Below are positions 55,244 through 63,960 of a stretch of 64,000 nt of DNA, in pieces. The stretch spans positions 44,253-108,252 of the forward strand of contig NZ_JADNBB010000020.1 of assembly GCF_015550595.1 (NCBI RefSeq), written 5' to 3'. The notes under the pieces are model-generated. The model made no database searches. It saw only the letters and a list, made by a program, of their open reading frames with translations, and was not told the DNA's origin. Within the stretch, counting starts at the first letter, position 1. The number at the start of each line of letters is the position of its first letter. A program made the translations under genes and the position numbers. Source of the stretch: Parabacteroides goldsteinii. GTDB taxonomy: Bacteria > Bacteroidota > Bacteroidia > Bacteroidales > Tannerellaceae.

Positions 55244-56544
55244 GTTCATTTGTTATAGAAGGTGGATATAAACTGTCAGGAGAGATCACTCCGCAGGGTG
55301 CCAAGAATGAAGCCCTCGAGGTGATCTGTGCTGTTTTGTTGACTCCGGAGAAAGTAACCATCCATAATGTACCGGATATCCTCGACGTGAATAACCTGAT
55401 ACAGCTTCTTCGCGATATGCAGGTGAAAGTTGACCATCCGGCAACCGGGACGTATACTTTTCAGGCAGATGCCATTGACCTGGATTATCTGAATACGGAT
55501 GAGTTCATGCGTAAGAGCGGTTCGTTGCGTGGTTCGGTTATGATCGTCGGTCCGTTGGTTGCCCGTTTCGGCAAGGCATTGATCCCGAAACCGGGAGGCG
55601 ATAAGATCGGCCGTCGCCGCCTGGATACCCATTTTGTCGGTATTCAGAAGCTGGGGGCCTGCTTTAGCTACGATGCCGAACGCCAGCTTTACGAGATTGA
55701 AGCCAAACGTTTGAAAGGAGCTTATATGCTTCTGGATGAGGCCTCTGTAACCGGTACGGCTAATATCTTGATGGCCGCTGTATTGGCGGAAGGAACAACC
55801 ACCATCTATAATGCCGCTTGCGAACCTTACCTGCAACAATTATCTTCCATGCTTAACCGGATGGGAGCCGATATTTCGGGTGTAGGCTCAAACCTATTGA
55901 CAATTAAAGGTGTTGATTCGCTGGGTGGAACCGTTCATACCATTCTTCCCGACATGATCGAGGTCGGTAGTTTTATCGGTATGGCCGCTATGACCGCATC
56001 CGATATCACGATAAAGAATACCGGATATGATAAGTTGGGAATTATACCCGAATCATTCCGCCGTCTGGGTATTACCGTCGAGCAGATTGGCGACGATATC
56101 CATATCCCTACTCACGACTCGTACGAAATAGATACTTTTATCGACGGCTCTATCATGACCATTGCCGATGCACCCTGGCCGGGACTGACTCCCGACTTAT
56201 TGAGTGTATTCCTCGTAGTGGCTACGCAGGCTGTAGGTAGTGTATTGATCCATCAGAAGATGTTCGAAAGCCGTTTGTTCTTTGTCGACAAACTGATTGA
56301 CATGGGGGCACAGATCATCCTTTGCGATCCTCACCGGGCTACGGTGATCGGGTTGGGTAACCGTTTCAAATTGCGCGGTTCCAATATGGTTTCTCCGGAT
56401 ATACGTGCCGGAATCGCCTTGTTGATCGCTGCTATGAGTGCGGAAGGTACCAGTCATATCCACAATATCGACCAGATAGACCGTGGATATCAGAATATCG
56501 ATATACGTTTGAATAACATAGGAGCCCGTATCACGCGGCTCTGA
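55240..56544 (+). CDS. murA: UDP-N-acetylglucosamine 1-carboxyvinyltransferase, Asp-type active site
   Basis: First committed enzyme of peptidoglycan synthesis; transfers enolpyruvyl from PEP to UDP-GlcNAc. The 434-residue protein has the family motifs GAKNEALE near residue 20, the active-site loop KPGGDKIGRRRLDTH, and GTSHIHNIDQIDRGYQNID near the end. In the loop the residue aligned with Cys115 of E. coli MurA is Asp121 (codon 55600-55602). This Cys-to-Asp form is known from other bacteria to be active but insensitive to fosfomycin. It starts 4 bp inside DUF4290. Confidence 0.94.
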   Translation: MSSFVIEGGYKLSGEITPQGAKNEALEVICAVLLTPEKVTIHNVPDILDVNNLIQLLRDMQVKVDHPATGTYTFQADAIDLDYLNTDEFMRKSGSLRGSVMIVGPLVARFGKALIPKPGGDKIGRRRLDTHFVGIQKLGACFSYDAERQLYEIEAKRLKGAYMLLDEASVTGTANILMAAVLAEGTTTIYNAACEPYLQQLSSMLNRMGADISGVGSNLLTIKGVDSLGGTVHTILPDMIEVGSFIGMAAMTASDITIKNTGYDKLGIIPESFRRLGITVEQIGDDIHIPTHDSYEIDTFIDGSIMTIADAPWPGLTPDLLSVFLVVATQAVGSVLIHQKMFESRLFFVDKLIDMGAQIILCDPHRATVIGLGNRFKLRGSNMVSPDIRAGIALLIAAMSAEGTSHIHNIDQIDRGYQNIDIRLNNIGARITRL

Positions 56545-56555
56545 CATTCCCTGTT

Positions 56556-57077
56556 ATGATAAAAAAAGAAGAAGTTTTTAAGATCGGGATGTTTGCCAAG
56601 CCCCACGGAATAAAAGGAGAGATTTCGCTGGTGACGAACAGTGACGTGTTTGAAGAAGCGGAAGACCCTTGTGTGATTTGTGAGATAGATGGTATCCTGG
56701 TACCGTTCTTTGTTGAAGAATACCGTTATAAGACCGATACGGTTATCCTGTTGAAGCTGGAAAATGTGAATGACGAGAAAGTTGCCCGCGAGTTTACGAA
56801 CCGCGAAGCATTCTTTTTGCTGGATGCAGTCGACGAGGATGATCTGGTAGGCGATATGACGTGGGACAGCTTCATCGGTTACACCGTTATCGACGAACAT
56901 CACGGCGAGCTCGGTAAAATAACCGATGTAGACGAAACGACGATCAATGTTCTTTTACAGATCGACCATAACGGAGAAGAATTGCTCCTCCCGGCCGCGG
57001 AAGAGCTGATTGCCTCGGCAGATCATGATAACAAAACGCTTCAGGTTTCCGTGCCCGAAGGTTTGCTTGATTTATAA
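56556..57077 (+). CDS. rimM: 16S rRNA processing protein RimM
   Basis: 173-residue protein that binds S19 and helps maturation of the 30S head. It shows the N-terminal RimM motif GMFAKPHGIKGEISL and a C-terminal PRC-barrel with IGYTVIDEHHGELGKITDVDE and ELLLPAAEELI. It lies 11 bp after murA and 9 bp before the M23 peptidase gene. Confidence 0.93.
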   Translation: MIKKEEVFKIGMFAKPHGIKGEISLVTNSDVFEEAEDPCVICEIDGILVPFFVEEYRYKTDTVILLKLENVNDEKVAREFTNREAFFLLDAVDEDDLVGDMTWDSFIGYTVIDEHHGELGKITDVDETTINVLLQIDHNGEELLLPAAEELIASADHDNKTLQVSVPEGLLDL

Positions 57078-57086
57078 CGTAAAAAC

Positions 57087-57959
57087 ATGGCACGAAAACA
57101 ACGAAAGAATAACAAGAAATCATTCTGGCACCGGATCCGGTTTAAATACAAGCTGTCTTTTTTCAACGAAACGACGCTCGAAGAAGTATGGTCTTTCCGT
57201 TTGTCGCAGTTAACAGCTTTCCTTACGCTTGCCTTGTTTGCTTTCTTCCTGATTGCCGTAACTGCATTGATCATTATCAAGACACCGATACGTAACTACC
57301 TGCCGGGTTATCTGGATGTGGAAATACGTAAGGAGATTATGCAGAATGCTTTGCGGGCCGATTCGCTGGAGCGGATGATCTCTATCCAGTCCCTTTATCT
57401 GGAAAACGTAGCCGGTATCCTGTCGGGAACGATCGAGCTCGACTCCATCCGTCAGATAGACTCGTTGGCTCATGTGGATGCTAACTATGAAATTCCCCGT
57501 ACCAAATCGGAAGAGAAATTTGTAAAGAACTTCGAAGAAGAGGAAAAATATAACCTGACGGTCTTGAACCCCAATCCGGTTCCTACTGACGGGGTTTTTT
57601 TCTATAAGCCGGTCAACGGTGTAGTATCTTCGCATTATGAAGCAGACGCCCGCCATTTTGGTGTGGATCTGGTGGCAGCTCCGAAAGAAAGTGTTCTGGC
57701 AACATTGGACGGGACGGTGGTTTTCACCGGGTTTGATCCGAATTTCGGAAATGTGATCCAATTACAACATAAAAACGGTTTCCTATCCGTTTATAAACAT
57801 AATGAATTATTACTGAAGGAGATTGGCGACCATGTGGTTGCCGGTGAAGCAGTCGCTTTAGTCGGTAATACGGGGAAATTGTCTACTGGTCCGCATCTTC
57901 ATTTCGAGTTGTGGTATAAAGGTAACCCGGTCAATCCTGAAGAATATATAGCTTTTTAA
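57087..57959 (+). CDS. M23 family metallopeptidase
   Basis: 290-residue bitopic membrane protein with a basic N terminus, one membrane helix near residues 46-70 (FLTLALFAFFLIAVTALIIIK), a spacer and a C-terminal LytM/M23 domain. The zinc motifs HFGVDLVA (about residue 189) and HLHFELW (about 273) are complete, so it is probably an active peptidoglycan endopeptidase or an envelope regulator. It lies within the murA-rimM-dxr-rseP cluster, 6 bp before dxr. Confidence 0.92.
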   Translation: MARKQRKNNKKSFWHRIRFKYKLSFFNETTLEEVWSFRLSQLTAFLTLALFAFFLIAVTALIIIKTPIRNYLPGYLDVEIRKEIMQNALRADSLERMISIQSLYLENVAGILSGTIELDSIRQIDSLAHVDANYEIPRTKSEEKFVKNFEEEEKYNLTVLNPNPVPTDGVFFYKPVNGVVSSHYEADARHFGVDLVAAPKESVLATLDGTVVFTGFDPNFGNVIQLQHKNGFLSVYKHNELLLKEIGDHVVAGEAVALVGNTGKLSTGPHLHFELWYKGNPVNPEEYIAF

Positions 57960-57965
57960 GTATCC

Positions 57966-59129
57966 ATGAAAAGAAGTTTAGCCATATTAGGTTCTACCGG
58001 TTCTATCGGAACGCAAGCGTTGGAGGTGGTCAGCGAACATGCCGACTTGTTTGACGTTTACGCTTTGACAGCCAATAACCAGGTAGATTTGCTGATTAAT
58101 CAGGCACGTAAATATATGCCCGAGGTGGTAGTCATTGCCAACGAACAGAAATACCCCGAATTGAAGGAGGCGCTCGAAGACCTGCCTATCAAGGTATGGG
58201 CCGGTTCGGATGCTATTGCACAGGTGGTTCAGTCGGAACCGATCGACATGGTATTGACGGCCATGGTCGGATATTCCGGCCTGAAACCGACCATTGCTGC
58301 CATAAAGGCAGGTAAAGCGATTGCGTTGGCCAACAAAGAAACATTGGTGGTGGCAGGTGAGTTGATCACTTCGCTGGCCACAGAATATAAAGTACCGATT
58401 TTGCCTGTCGACTCCGAACATTCGGCTATTTTCCAGTGTTTAGCAGGAGAGTGGGAAAATCAGGTCGAGAAAATATTGCTTACCGCATCGGGCGGTCCGT
58501 TCCGTACGAAAACGATCGAGGAACTGGCTGTAGTAACTAAGGCACAGGCTCTGAGACATCCCAACTGGAATATGGGAGCAAAGGTGACGATCGACTCCGC
58601 CTCTATGATGAATAAAGGGTTTGAGATGATTGAAGCCAAATGGTTGTTTGGGGTGACTCCCGAACAGATACAAGTGGTGGTACATCCCCAGTCGATTATC
58701 CATTCGATGGTACAGTTTGAAGATGGAGCCGTCATGGCTCAGTTGGGTATTCCCGATATGAAGTTACCTATCAGTTATGCCTTCTCTTATCCGAAACGGT
58801 TGACGAGTAAAGCACCCCGCCTGGATTTCAATCAATATTCCACGCTTACGTTCGAAGAGCCTGACATGACACGTTTCCGTAACCTGGCTTTTGCTTTCGA
58901 AGCGATCCGCACAGGGGGAAATATGCCTTGTATCCTGAATGCAGCCAATGAGATTGTCGTAGCCGCTTTTCTACGGGATGAAATTGGCTTCTTGCAGATG
59001 AGCGAGATCATTGAAAAGACAATGGAAAAAGTATCTTATATTAAAGTTCCTACGTACGAAGACTATGTAGCGACCGATACCGAAGCTCGCCGGATAGCTA
59101 CATCGATGAAGGAAAGCCTCAGCCGGTAG
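57966..59129 (+). CDS. dxr: 1-deoxy-D-xylulose 5-phosphate reductoisomerase
   Basis: Second enzyme of the non-mevalonate isoprenoid pathway; makes MEP with NADPH. The 387-residue protein starts with the nucleotide-binding motif LGSTGSIGTQALEV and carries ALANKETLVVAGE, the metal-binding PVDSEHSAIFQCL and the flexible-loop segment HPNWNMGAKVTIDSASMMNKG. It lies 6 bp after the M23 gene and 56 bp before rseP. Confidence 0.96.
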   Translation: MKRSLAILGSTGSIGTQALEVVSEHADLFDVYALTANNQVDLLINQARKYMPEVVVIANEQKYPELKEALEDLPIKVWAGSDAIAQVVQSEPIDMVLTAMVGYSGLKPTIAAIKAGKAIALANKETLVVAGELITSLATEYKVPILPVDSEHSAIFQCLAGEWENQVEKILLTASGGPFRTKTIEELAVVTKAQALRHPNWNMGAKVTIDSASMMNKGFEMIEAKWLFGVTPEQIQVVVHPQSIIHSMVQFEDGAVMAQLGIPDMKLPISYAFSYPKRLTSKAPRLDFNQYSTLTFEEPDMTRFRNLAFAFEAIRTGGNMPCILNAANEIVVAAFLRDEIGFLQMSEIIEKTMEKVSYIKVPTYEDYVATDTEARRIATSMKESLSR

Positions 59130-59185
59130 GAGCCGGAATGATCAGTATGAGTAATAAGAAATAAATTAATACAGACAAACAATAG

Positions 59186-60520
59186 ATGGAGACATTTTTA
59201 ATTAAGGCGTTACAGCTCATCCTGAGCTTATCGATATTGGTCCTTGTCCATGAATTCGGGCATTTTATCTTTGCCCGTATGTTTAAGGTCCGGGTAGAGA
59301 AGTTCTACCTTTTCTTTGATGCGTGGTTTGCACTCTTCAGATTTAAACCGAAGAATAGCGAAACGGAATATGGTATCGGCTGGTTGCCGTTGGGTGGTTA
59401 TTGCAAGATTTCCGGAATGATCGATGAGAGCATGGATAAAGAGCAGATGGCTCAGCCTGCCAAACCGTATGAATTTCGTTCCAAGCCTGCCGGTCAGCGT
59501 TTGATGATCATGACTGCGGGTGTTTTATTCAACTTCCTGTTGGCATTGTTTATCTATTCGATGGTGCTTTACACCTGGGGTGAGACGTATCTGCCGCTGA
59601 AGAATATAACACACGGAATGTTTTACAGCGAAACGATGAAAGAGGTCGGTTTTCAGGATGGAGACGTTCTTTTGTATGCCGACGCCCAACCGTTGGAGCG
59701 CCTGGATGAATTTTCTTTACGCAAGGTTGTAGAGGCACAAAATGTAACGGTTTTGCGTGATGGCGTAGAGACTGTAATACCGATGCCGGGCGATATGATG
59801 CAGCGTATGATGCGTAACAAAGACGGTTTTGTAGATGCAAACAACTTCCCGATACCGATGGTGGTAAGAGAACTTCCCGATGGTAATTCGCCGGCCCGGG
59901 ATGCCGGTTTGCAACCTAACGACAGTATCGTTTCGATCAACGGGGTGATTACACCCACTTATTATGATGCATCAAAGTTATTGGCTGATAATAAAGATAA
60001 AGAAATAGAAGTTGGTTTCTATCGTAACGGTCAGGAAATGTCTTTACCGGTTCATACGAATGCAGAGGGAAAATTGGGCATCTATGCCAAGACTCCGTTG
60101 GATTTCTATCAGACACAGACTATTAAATATGGTTTCTTCGAATCGTTCCCGGCCGGTATCCGTTTAGGAGTGAATACTCTGAAAGGATATGTAAATGATA
60201 TGAAGTATGTCTTTACAAAGGAAGGAGCCTCCAGTTTAGGTGGTTTCGGTACGATCGGCGGTATGTTCCCTGCCACCTGGGATTGGAAAGTGTTCTGGCA
60301 ACGTACGGCATTCCTTTCAATCATCCTTGCCTTTATGAATATATTGCCTATTCCGGCCTTGGATGGCGGTCATGTGATGTTCCTGCTCTATGAAGTGATT
60401 GCCCGTCGTAAGCCGAGCGACAAGTTCCTGGAATATGCACAGATTACAGGTATGTTCCTATTGTTCGCTTTGCTTATCTATGCAAATGGTAACGATATAT
60501 TCCGCCTCATCTTCAAGTAA
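59186..60520 (+). CDS. rseP: Site-2 intramembrane protease RseP
   Basis: 444-residue zinc metalloprotease in the inner membrane, which cuts membrane-bound anti-sigma factors in known cases. The catalytic HExxH motif is in LVHEFGHFIFARMF near residue 25. A PDZ domain lies in the middle (around 215-300), and the second catalytic motif ILPIPALDGGH is near residue 392. Four membrane segments are seen. It ends the operon; a strong terminator follows at 60537-60580. Confidence 0.94.
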   Translation: METFLIKALQLILSLSILVLVHEFGHFIFARMFKVRVEKFYLFFDAWFALFRFKPKNSETEYGIGWLPLGGYCKISGMIDESMDKEQMAQPAKPYEFRSKPAGQRLMIMTAGVLFNFLLALFIYSMVLYTWGETYLPLKNITHGMFYSETMKEVGFQDGDVLLYADAQPLERLDEFSLRKVVEAQNVTVLRDGVETVIPMPGDMMQRMMRNKDGFVDANNFPIPMVVRELPDGNSPARDAGLQPNDSIVSINGVITPTYYDASKLLADNKDKEIEVGFYRNGQEMSLPVHTNAEGKLGIYAKTPLDFYQTQTIKYGFFESFPAGIRLGVNTLKGYVNDMKYVFTKEGASSLGGFGTIGGMFPATWDWKVFWQRTAFLSIILAFMNILPIPALDGGHVMFLLYEVIARRKPSDKFLEYAQITGMFLLFALLIYANGNDIFRLIFK

Positions 60521-60536
60521 GTAATATTCAAAATAT

Positions 60537-60580
60537 AAAAAAACTCCCGGCATCCTATTGATGCCGGGAGTTTTTTATTT
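60537..60580. terminator. Bidirectional terminator between rseP and TPR gene
   Basis: AAAAAAACTCCCGGCAT and ATGCCGGGAGTTTTTT arms around CCTATTG. Confidence 0.9.
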
Positions 60581-60598
60581 ATGGAAACTGATAGTAAC

Positions 60599-61318
60599 TT
60601 ATTTAGCCAACGTTTCGTTGATAGAATCAAGGATTTTCTTTGAATTAGCATCGGCTGCATTGACTGCTAATGCTTGTTCCAGATATTCTTTAGCCTTTTT
60701 CATCTGTACGTCTGCTTTGTCCTTTTCTGCTTCGTATTTAGCAGGATCGGTAGCTGCTGCCAGGATCTTTGCTCCTTCGTTGTAGTACATAGCTCCTAAG
60801 CTATAAAGAGCATTTCCTTTATATTTTGCATTGCTGACGATCAAAACGTCTTTAAATAGTTCTTCTGCATCGGCAATCTTTCCGGCTTTCTGTGCTGCCT
60901 GTGCTTGCTTCATGCAATATCCATAAAGTAATTTTTCCAGATTTTCGTCACCCGGTTTTACTTTCAGACCAGCTTCTACTGTTGCAGTAAATTCAGCCGG
61001 TTTGTTCAGGTTACGTAATGACATCGCTTTACCTGTATAGGCATCATCAACGTTTTTATTCTTTTGGATAGCCAGGTCGTAATATTTTACGGCATCTTCA
61101 TATTTCTTGGCCTGGAAAGCCGCAAAACCGCAATTGAAAACGCGGTCGGCATCTTCGTTGTTCGTTTGTTTCAGGAACGCGTCGTACTTTGTAAAAGCTT
61201 CTGCATAGTTTTTCGCTTTTAAAGCTGCATCACCTTCATCACGCAGTTTATCAGCGTCTTGAGCAAATAAATTTCCAATACTTAGGCAAAAAGCCAATAA
61301 CAAAACAATTTTCTTCAT
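60599..61318 (-). CDS. Exported tetratricopeptide repeat protein
   Basis: 239-residue protein with a signal peptide (KKIVLLLAFCLSIGNLFAQ, cleavage near residue 20) and about four TPR repeats, seen as ALKAKNYAEAFTKYDAFL, AFQAKKYEDAVKYYDLAI and AKEYLEQALAVNAADANSKK. It probably lies in the periplasm or at the outer membrane and mediates protein contacts. No catalytic motif is visible. It is monocistronic. Similar proteins are abundant in Bacteroidota and their roles are mostly unknown. Confidence 0.87.
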   Translation of the reverse strand: MKKIVLLLAFCLSIGNLFAQDADKLRDEGDAALKAKNYAEAFTKYDAFLKQTNNEDADRVFNCGFAAFQAKKYEDAVKYYDLAIQKNKNVDDAYTGKAMSLRNLNKPAEFTATVEAGLKVKPGDENLEKLLYGYCMKQAQAAQKAGKIADAEELFKDVLIVSNAKYKGNALYSLGAMYYNEGAKILAAATDPAKYEAEKDKADVQMKKAKEYLEQALAVNAADANSKKILDSINETLAK

Positions 61319-61447
61319 GGTTGTTAAACGATTTAAATTTAATTATAAGATGCGCTAAGTTAATAACCATGATATAAGTATCAAAGGAATTTTACATTTT
61401 TTTTGAATTATAAGGGAAAGAGAAATCTTTCGTTTGGGAAGAAAACA

Positions 61448-61490
61448 CAGATTATACGAGCCTTGTAAGTGAAGGATTTCGTATAATCTG
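61448..61490 (-). terminator. Inverted repeat after ald
   Basis: CAGATTATACGA (61448-61459) and TCGTATAATCTG (61479-61490) form a 12-bp stem with a 19-bp loop, 13 bp after the ald stop on the minus strand, followed by TGTTTTC. Confidence 0.6.
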
Positions 61491-61503
61491 CCTATTTGTT
61501 TTA

Positions 61504-62610
61504 CTATAATACAGCCGGATAGCAAGGTAATCCGAAAGCTTCGGCAACAGCCGGATAGACGATTTGACCTTCGACAATATTTAATCCGAGGAACAGGCTT
61601 TTATCTTCTTTACAGGCTGCCTTCCACCCTTTGTCCGCCAGTTTCAGGACATAGGGCAACGTGGCATTCGTAAGTGCCAGGGTGGAAGTCTGCGGAACAG
61701 CTCCCGGGATGTTGGCCACACAATAATGAACGATGTTGTCGACAGTGTAAACCGGATCGGCATGCGTAGTCGGGTGCGAAGTCTCGAAGCAACCGCCCTG
61801 GTCGATCGCTACATCTGCCAGTACACTGCCCGGCTTCATCAGTTTCAACATATCTTTGGTGACCAGATGGGGAGCTTTGGCTCCCGGAATCAATACGGCA
61901 CCAACCACCAGGTCGGTGACCGGAAGCTCCGTTTCTATATTATGTGTGGAAGAATAGAGTGTCTTAACATTGGCCGGCATCACTTCGTCCAGGTAACGCA
62001 GGCGGGGGAGGGAAATATCCGCTATCGTGACATCCGCACCCATTCCGGCAGCCATCAATGCTGCGTTGTAGCCCACTATGCCACCACCCAGTACCAGTAC
62101 GCGTGCAGGTTTCACTCCGGGAACACCTCCTAAAAGGACACCTTTTCCTCCCTGGGGTTTTTCAAGGAAACGGGCGCCTTCCTGTATCGACATACGTCCG
62201 GCCACTTCACTCATGGGGATAAGCAACGGCAACGTTGCATCCGGATTTTCTACAGTTTCGTAGGCCAGGCAGATCGAACCGCTGTCCATCATGGCGAGTG
62301 TCAGTTTTTCGTCCGAGGCAAAATGGAAATAAGTAAAGACCAGTTGTCCCTTTCGTACCAATGGGTATTCTACGGCAATCGGCTCCTTTACCTTTACGAT
62401 CATTTCAGCAATCTGATAGACGTCGTTGATAGACGGGAGGATCTGCGCTCCTGCCTGCTCATAGGCCGCATCAGGAAAGCCACTGTTTTCACCCGCTGTA
62501 TGCTGTACATAAACGGTGTGCCCTTTTTTTACCAACTCTTTAGCTCCGGCAGGCGTAAGTGCTACCCGGTTCTCATTGTTTTTGATTTCTTTGGGAATTC
62601 CGATGATCAT
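61504..62610 (-). CDS. ald: Alanine dehydrogenase
   Basis: NAD-dependent enzyme that interconverts L-alanine with pyruvate plus ammonia. The 368-residue protein starts with the family motif GIPKEIKNNENRVALTPAG, has the catalytic Lys/His region KGQLVFTYFHFASD and a Rossmann motif VLGGGIVGYNAALMAAGMGA. DVAIDQGGCFETSHPTTH is the second family signature. It is followed by an inverted repeat; the next gene upstream is a glycerate kinase, 73 bp away. A link to amino acid use or nitrogen balance is likely. Confidence 0.95.
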   Translation of the reverse strand: MIIGIPKEIKNNENRVALTPAGAKELVKKGHTVYVQHTAGENSGFPDAAYEQAGAQILPSINDVYQIAEMIVKVKEPIAVEYPLVRKGQLVFTYFHFASDEKLTLAMMDSGSICLAYETVENPDATLPLLIPMSEVAGRMSIQEGARFLEKPQGGKGVLLGGVPGVKPARVLVLGGGIVGYNAALMAAGMGADVTIADISLPRLRYLDEVMPANVKTLYSSTHNIETELPVTDLVVGAVLIPGAKAPHLVTKDMLKLMKPGSVLADVAIDQGGCFETSHPTTHADPVYTVDNIVHYCVANIPGAVPQTSTLALTNATLPYVLKLADKGWKAACKEDKSLFLGLNIVEGQIVYPAVAEAFGLPCYPAVL

Positions 62611-62683
62611 AATGTTAGTCTTTAATAGTTATTATGCTGCAATGTACGGAAAAATCTGACTTTATGCTGCTAAGGGATGCTTT

Positions 62684-63835
62684 TTATTGCTTTTTGACAA
62701 AAGAAGTAAGTGTGTAACAGATCTGTTCGATAGTTCGGCGGATGTTACGGTATGCGTAGTCGGGTTGCATCGCCTTTTCCAGAGAAATGGGAGCCGGATG
62801 TATAGGAAAGATGGCGGACAGGCCGGCTTCCCGTAATTCCTTGTCTGCCGTAATATCCAGTTGTCCGGTGATAGCGATCACGGGGATATGCTGTGAGGCG
62901 GCTGTATGGGCAATACCGACGGGGACTTTACCGAATAAGGTTTGCCGGTCTATCTTTCCTTCGCCGGTGATCACCAGGTCCGCTCCACGGATAATCTCAT
63001 CGAAATGGATATGGTTCATAATCAGTTCGATGCCGGGAGATATATTGGCTTGCAGAAAAGCCACGCATCCGCCTCCCATGCCACCGCCGGCTCCTGCTCC
63101 GGGCAGGCGACCGATATCTATCCCGGTCGTTTCGAGAATAAGACCGGCCAGATGTTTCATGCCTTTGTCCAGTATCTCTATTTGTTCTTCATTGCCTCCT
63201 TTTTGCGGACCGAATATATGGGCAGCCCCCTGCGGGCCGTAAAAGGGACTGGTTACATCGGTCGCTATGTGGAAGGTACAATCTTGCAATTCAGCCAGTT
63301 GATATCGTGTATCTATCGACCGGATGGCAGAAAGACTTTTTCCTCCTTTTTCCACTTCATTTCCGGTTTCATCGGTAAATCGAACTCCCAATGCTTGCAT
63401 CATACCTGTCCCGGCATCGTTTGTGGCACTGCCGCCTACGCCGATAATGAAGTTACGGCCGCCTCGTTTGATCGCATCGGCTATCATTTCGCCTGTTCCG
63501 TAGGTCGTTGTATGCATGACGTTTCCCGGTTTCGGAGGGATCAGGGTGAGCCCGCTGGCAGCCGACATTTCGATGATTGCCGTCTGTCCGTCTCCTGTCA
63601 TACCATAACTGGCACGGATCGGTTGCATCAAAGGGTTGTGTACCGGTAGGGTTATTATTTTACCCCGGGTGGCATCCACCAGTGCTTCTACGGTTCCTTC
63701 GCCACCATCGGCTATGGGTACTTTGATTACTTCACATCCGGGCAGAACATTCAGTATCCCTTCTTCTACCGCCTCTGCGATAGAGGAGGAGGGGAGGCAT
63801 CCTTTAAAAGAATCGACGGCGATAACTATTTTCAT
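62684..63835 (-). CDS. garK: Glycerate kinase (GarK/GlxK family)
   Basis: 383-residue type I glycerate kinase that phosphorylates D-glycerate to 2-phosphoglycerate (or, in some members, 3-phosphoglycerate). Family segments are IAVDSFKGCLPSSSIAEAVEEGI at the N terminus, PIADGGEGTVEALVDATRG, GVGGSATNDAGTGMMQALGVRF and GAGAGGGMGGG. It has its own promoter at 63889-63920. No tartronate semialdehyde reductase gene is in the window. Confidence 0.92.
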   Translation of the reverse strand: MKIVIAVDSFKGCLPSSSIAEAVEEGILNVLPGCEVIKVPIADGGEGTVEALVDATRGKIITLPVHNPLMQPIRASYGMTGDGQTAIIEMSAASGLTLIPPKPGNVMHTTTYGTGEMIADAIKRGGRNFIIGVGGSATNDAGTGMMQALGVRFTDETGNEVEKGGKSLSAIRSIDTRYQLAELQDCTFHIATDVTSPFYGPQGAAHIFGPQKGGNEEQIEILDKGMKHLAGLILETTGIDIGRLPGAGAGGGMGGGCVAFLQANISPGIELIMNHIHFDEIIRGADLVITGEGKIDRQTLFGKVPVGIAHTAASQHIPVIAITGQLDITADKELREAGLSAIFPIHPAPISLEKAMQPDYAYRNIRRTIEQICYTLTSFVKKQ

Positions 63836-63888
63836 TTTCTGTTCGTTTGAGGGGTGACTAGTCCTAAATAACCGTTACAGTTATTGGA

Positions 63889-63920
63889 CAAAAATAAAAC
63901 ATTCAGAACAGTTCAGCAAG
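63889..63920 (-). promoter_or_regulatory. Promoter for glycerate kinase gene
   Basis: On the minus strand CTTG (complement of 63917-63920) and TATTTTTG (complement of 63889-63896) with a 20-bp spacer. The -33 element lies inside the palindrome 63907-63940. Confidence 0.65.
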
Positions 63921-63940
63921 GCTAGCCTTGCTGAACTGTT
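63907..63940. terminator. 34-bp perfect palindrome
   Basis: AACAGTTCAGCAAGGCT and its exact reverse complement meet without a loop at 63923/63924. It lies 20 bp downstream of the putative partial gene at the right edge, so it probably terminates that gene, and it also covers the -33 box of the glycerate kinase promoter. Confidence 0.7.
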
Positions 63941-63960
63941 TGTTTTTATAACTTTTAATT

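Noticed and set aside
62942..63649. 235-residue plus-strand ORF opposite the glycerate kinase gene
   Set aside because: Shadow of a well-supported kinase gene; no recognisable motif.
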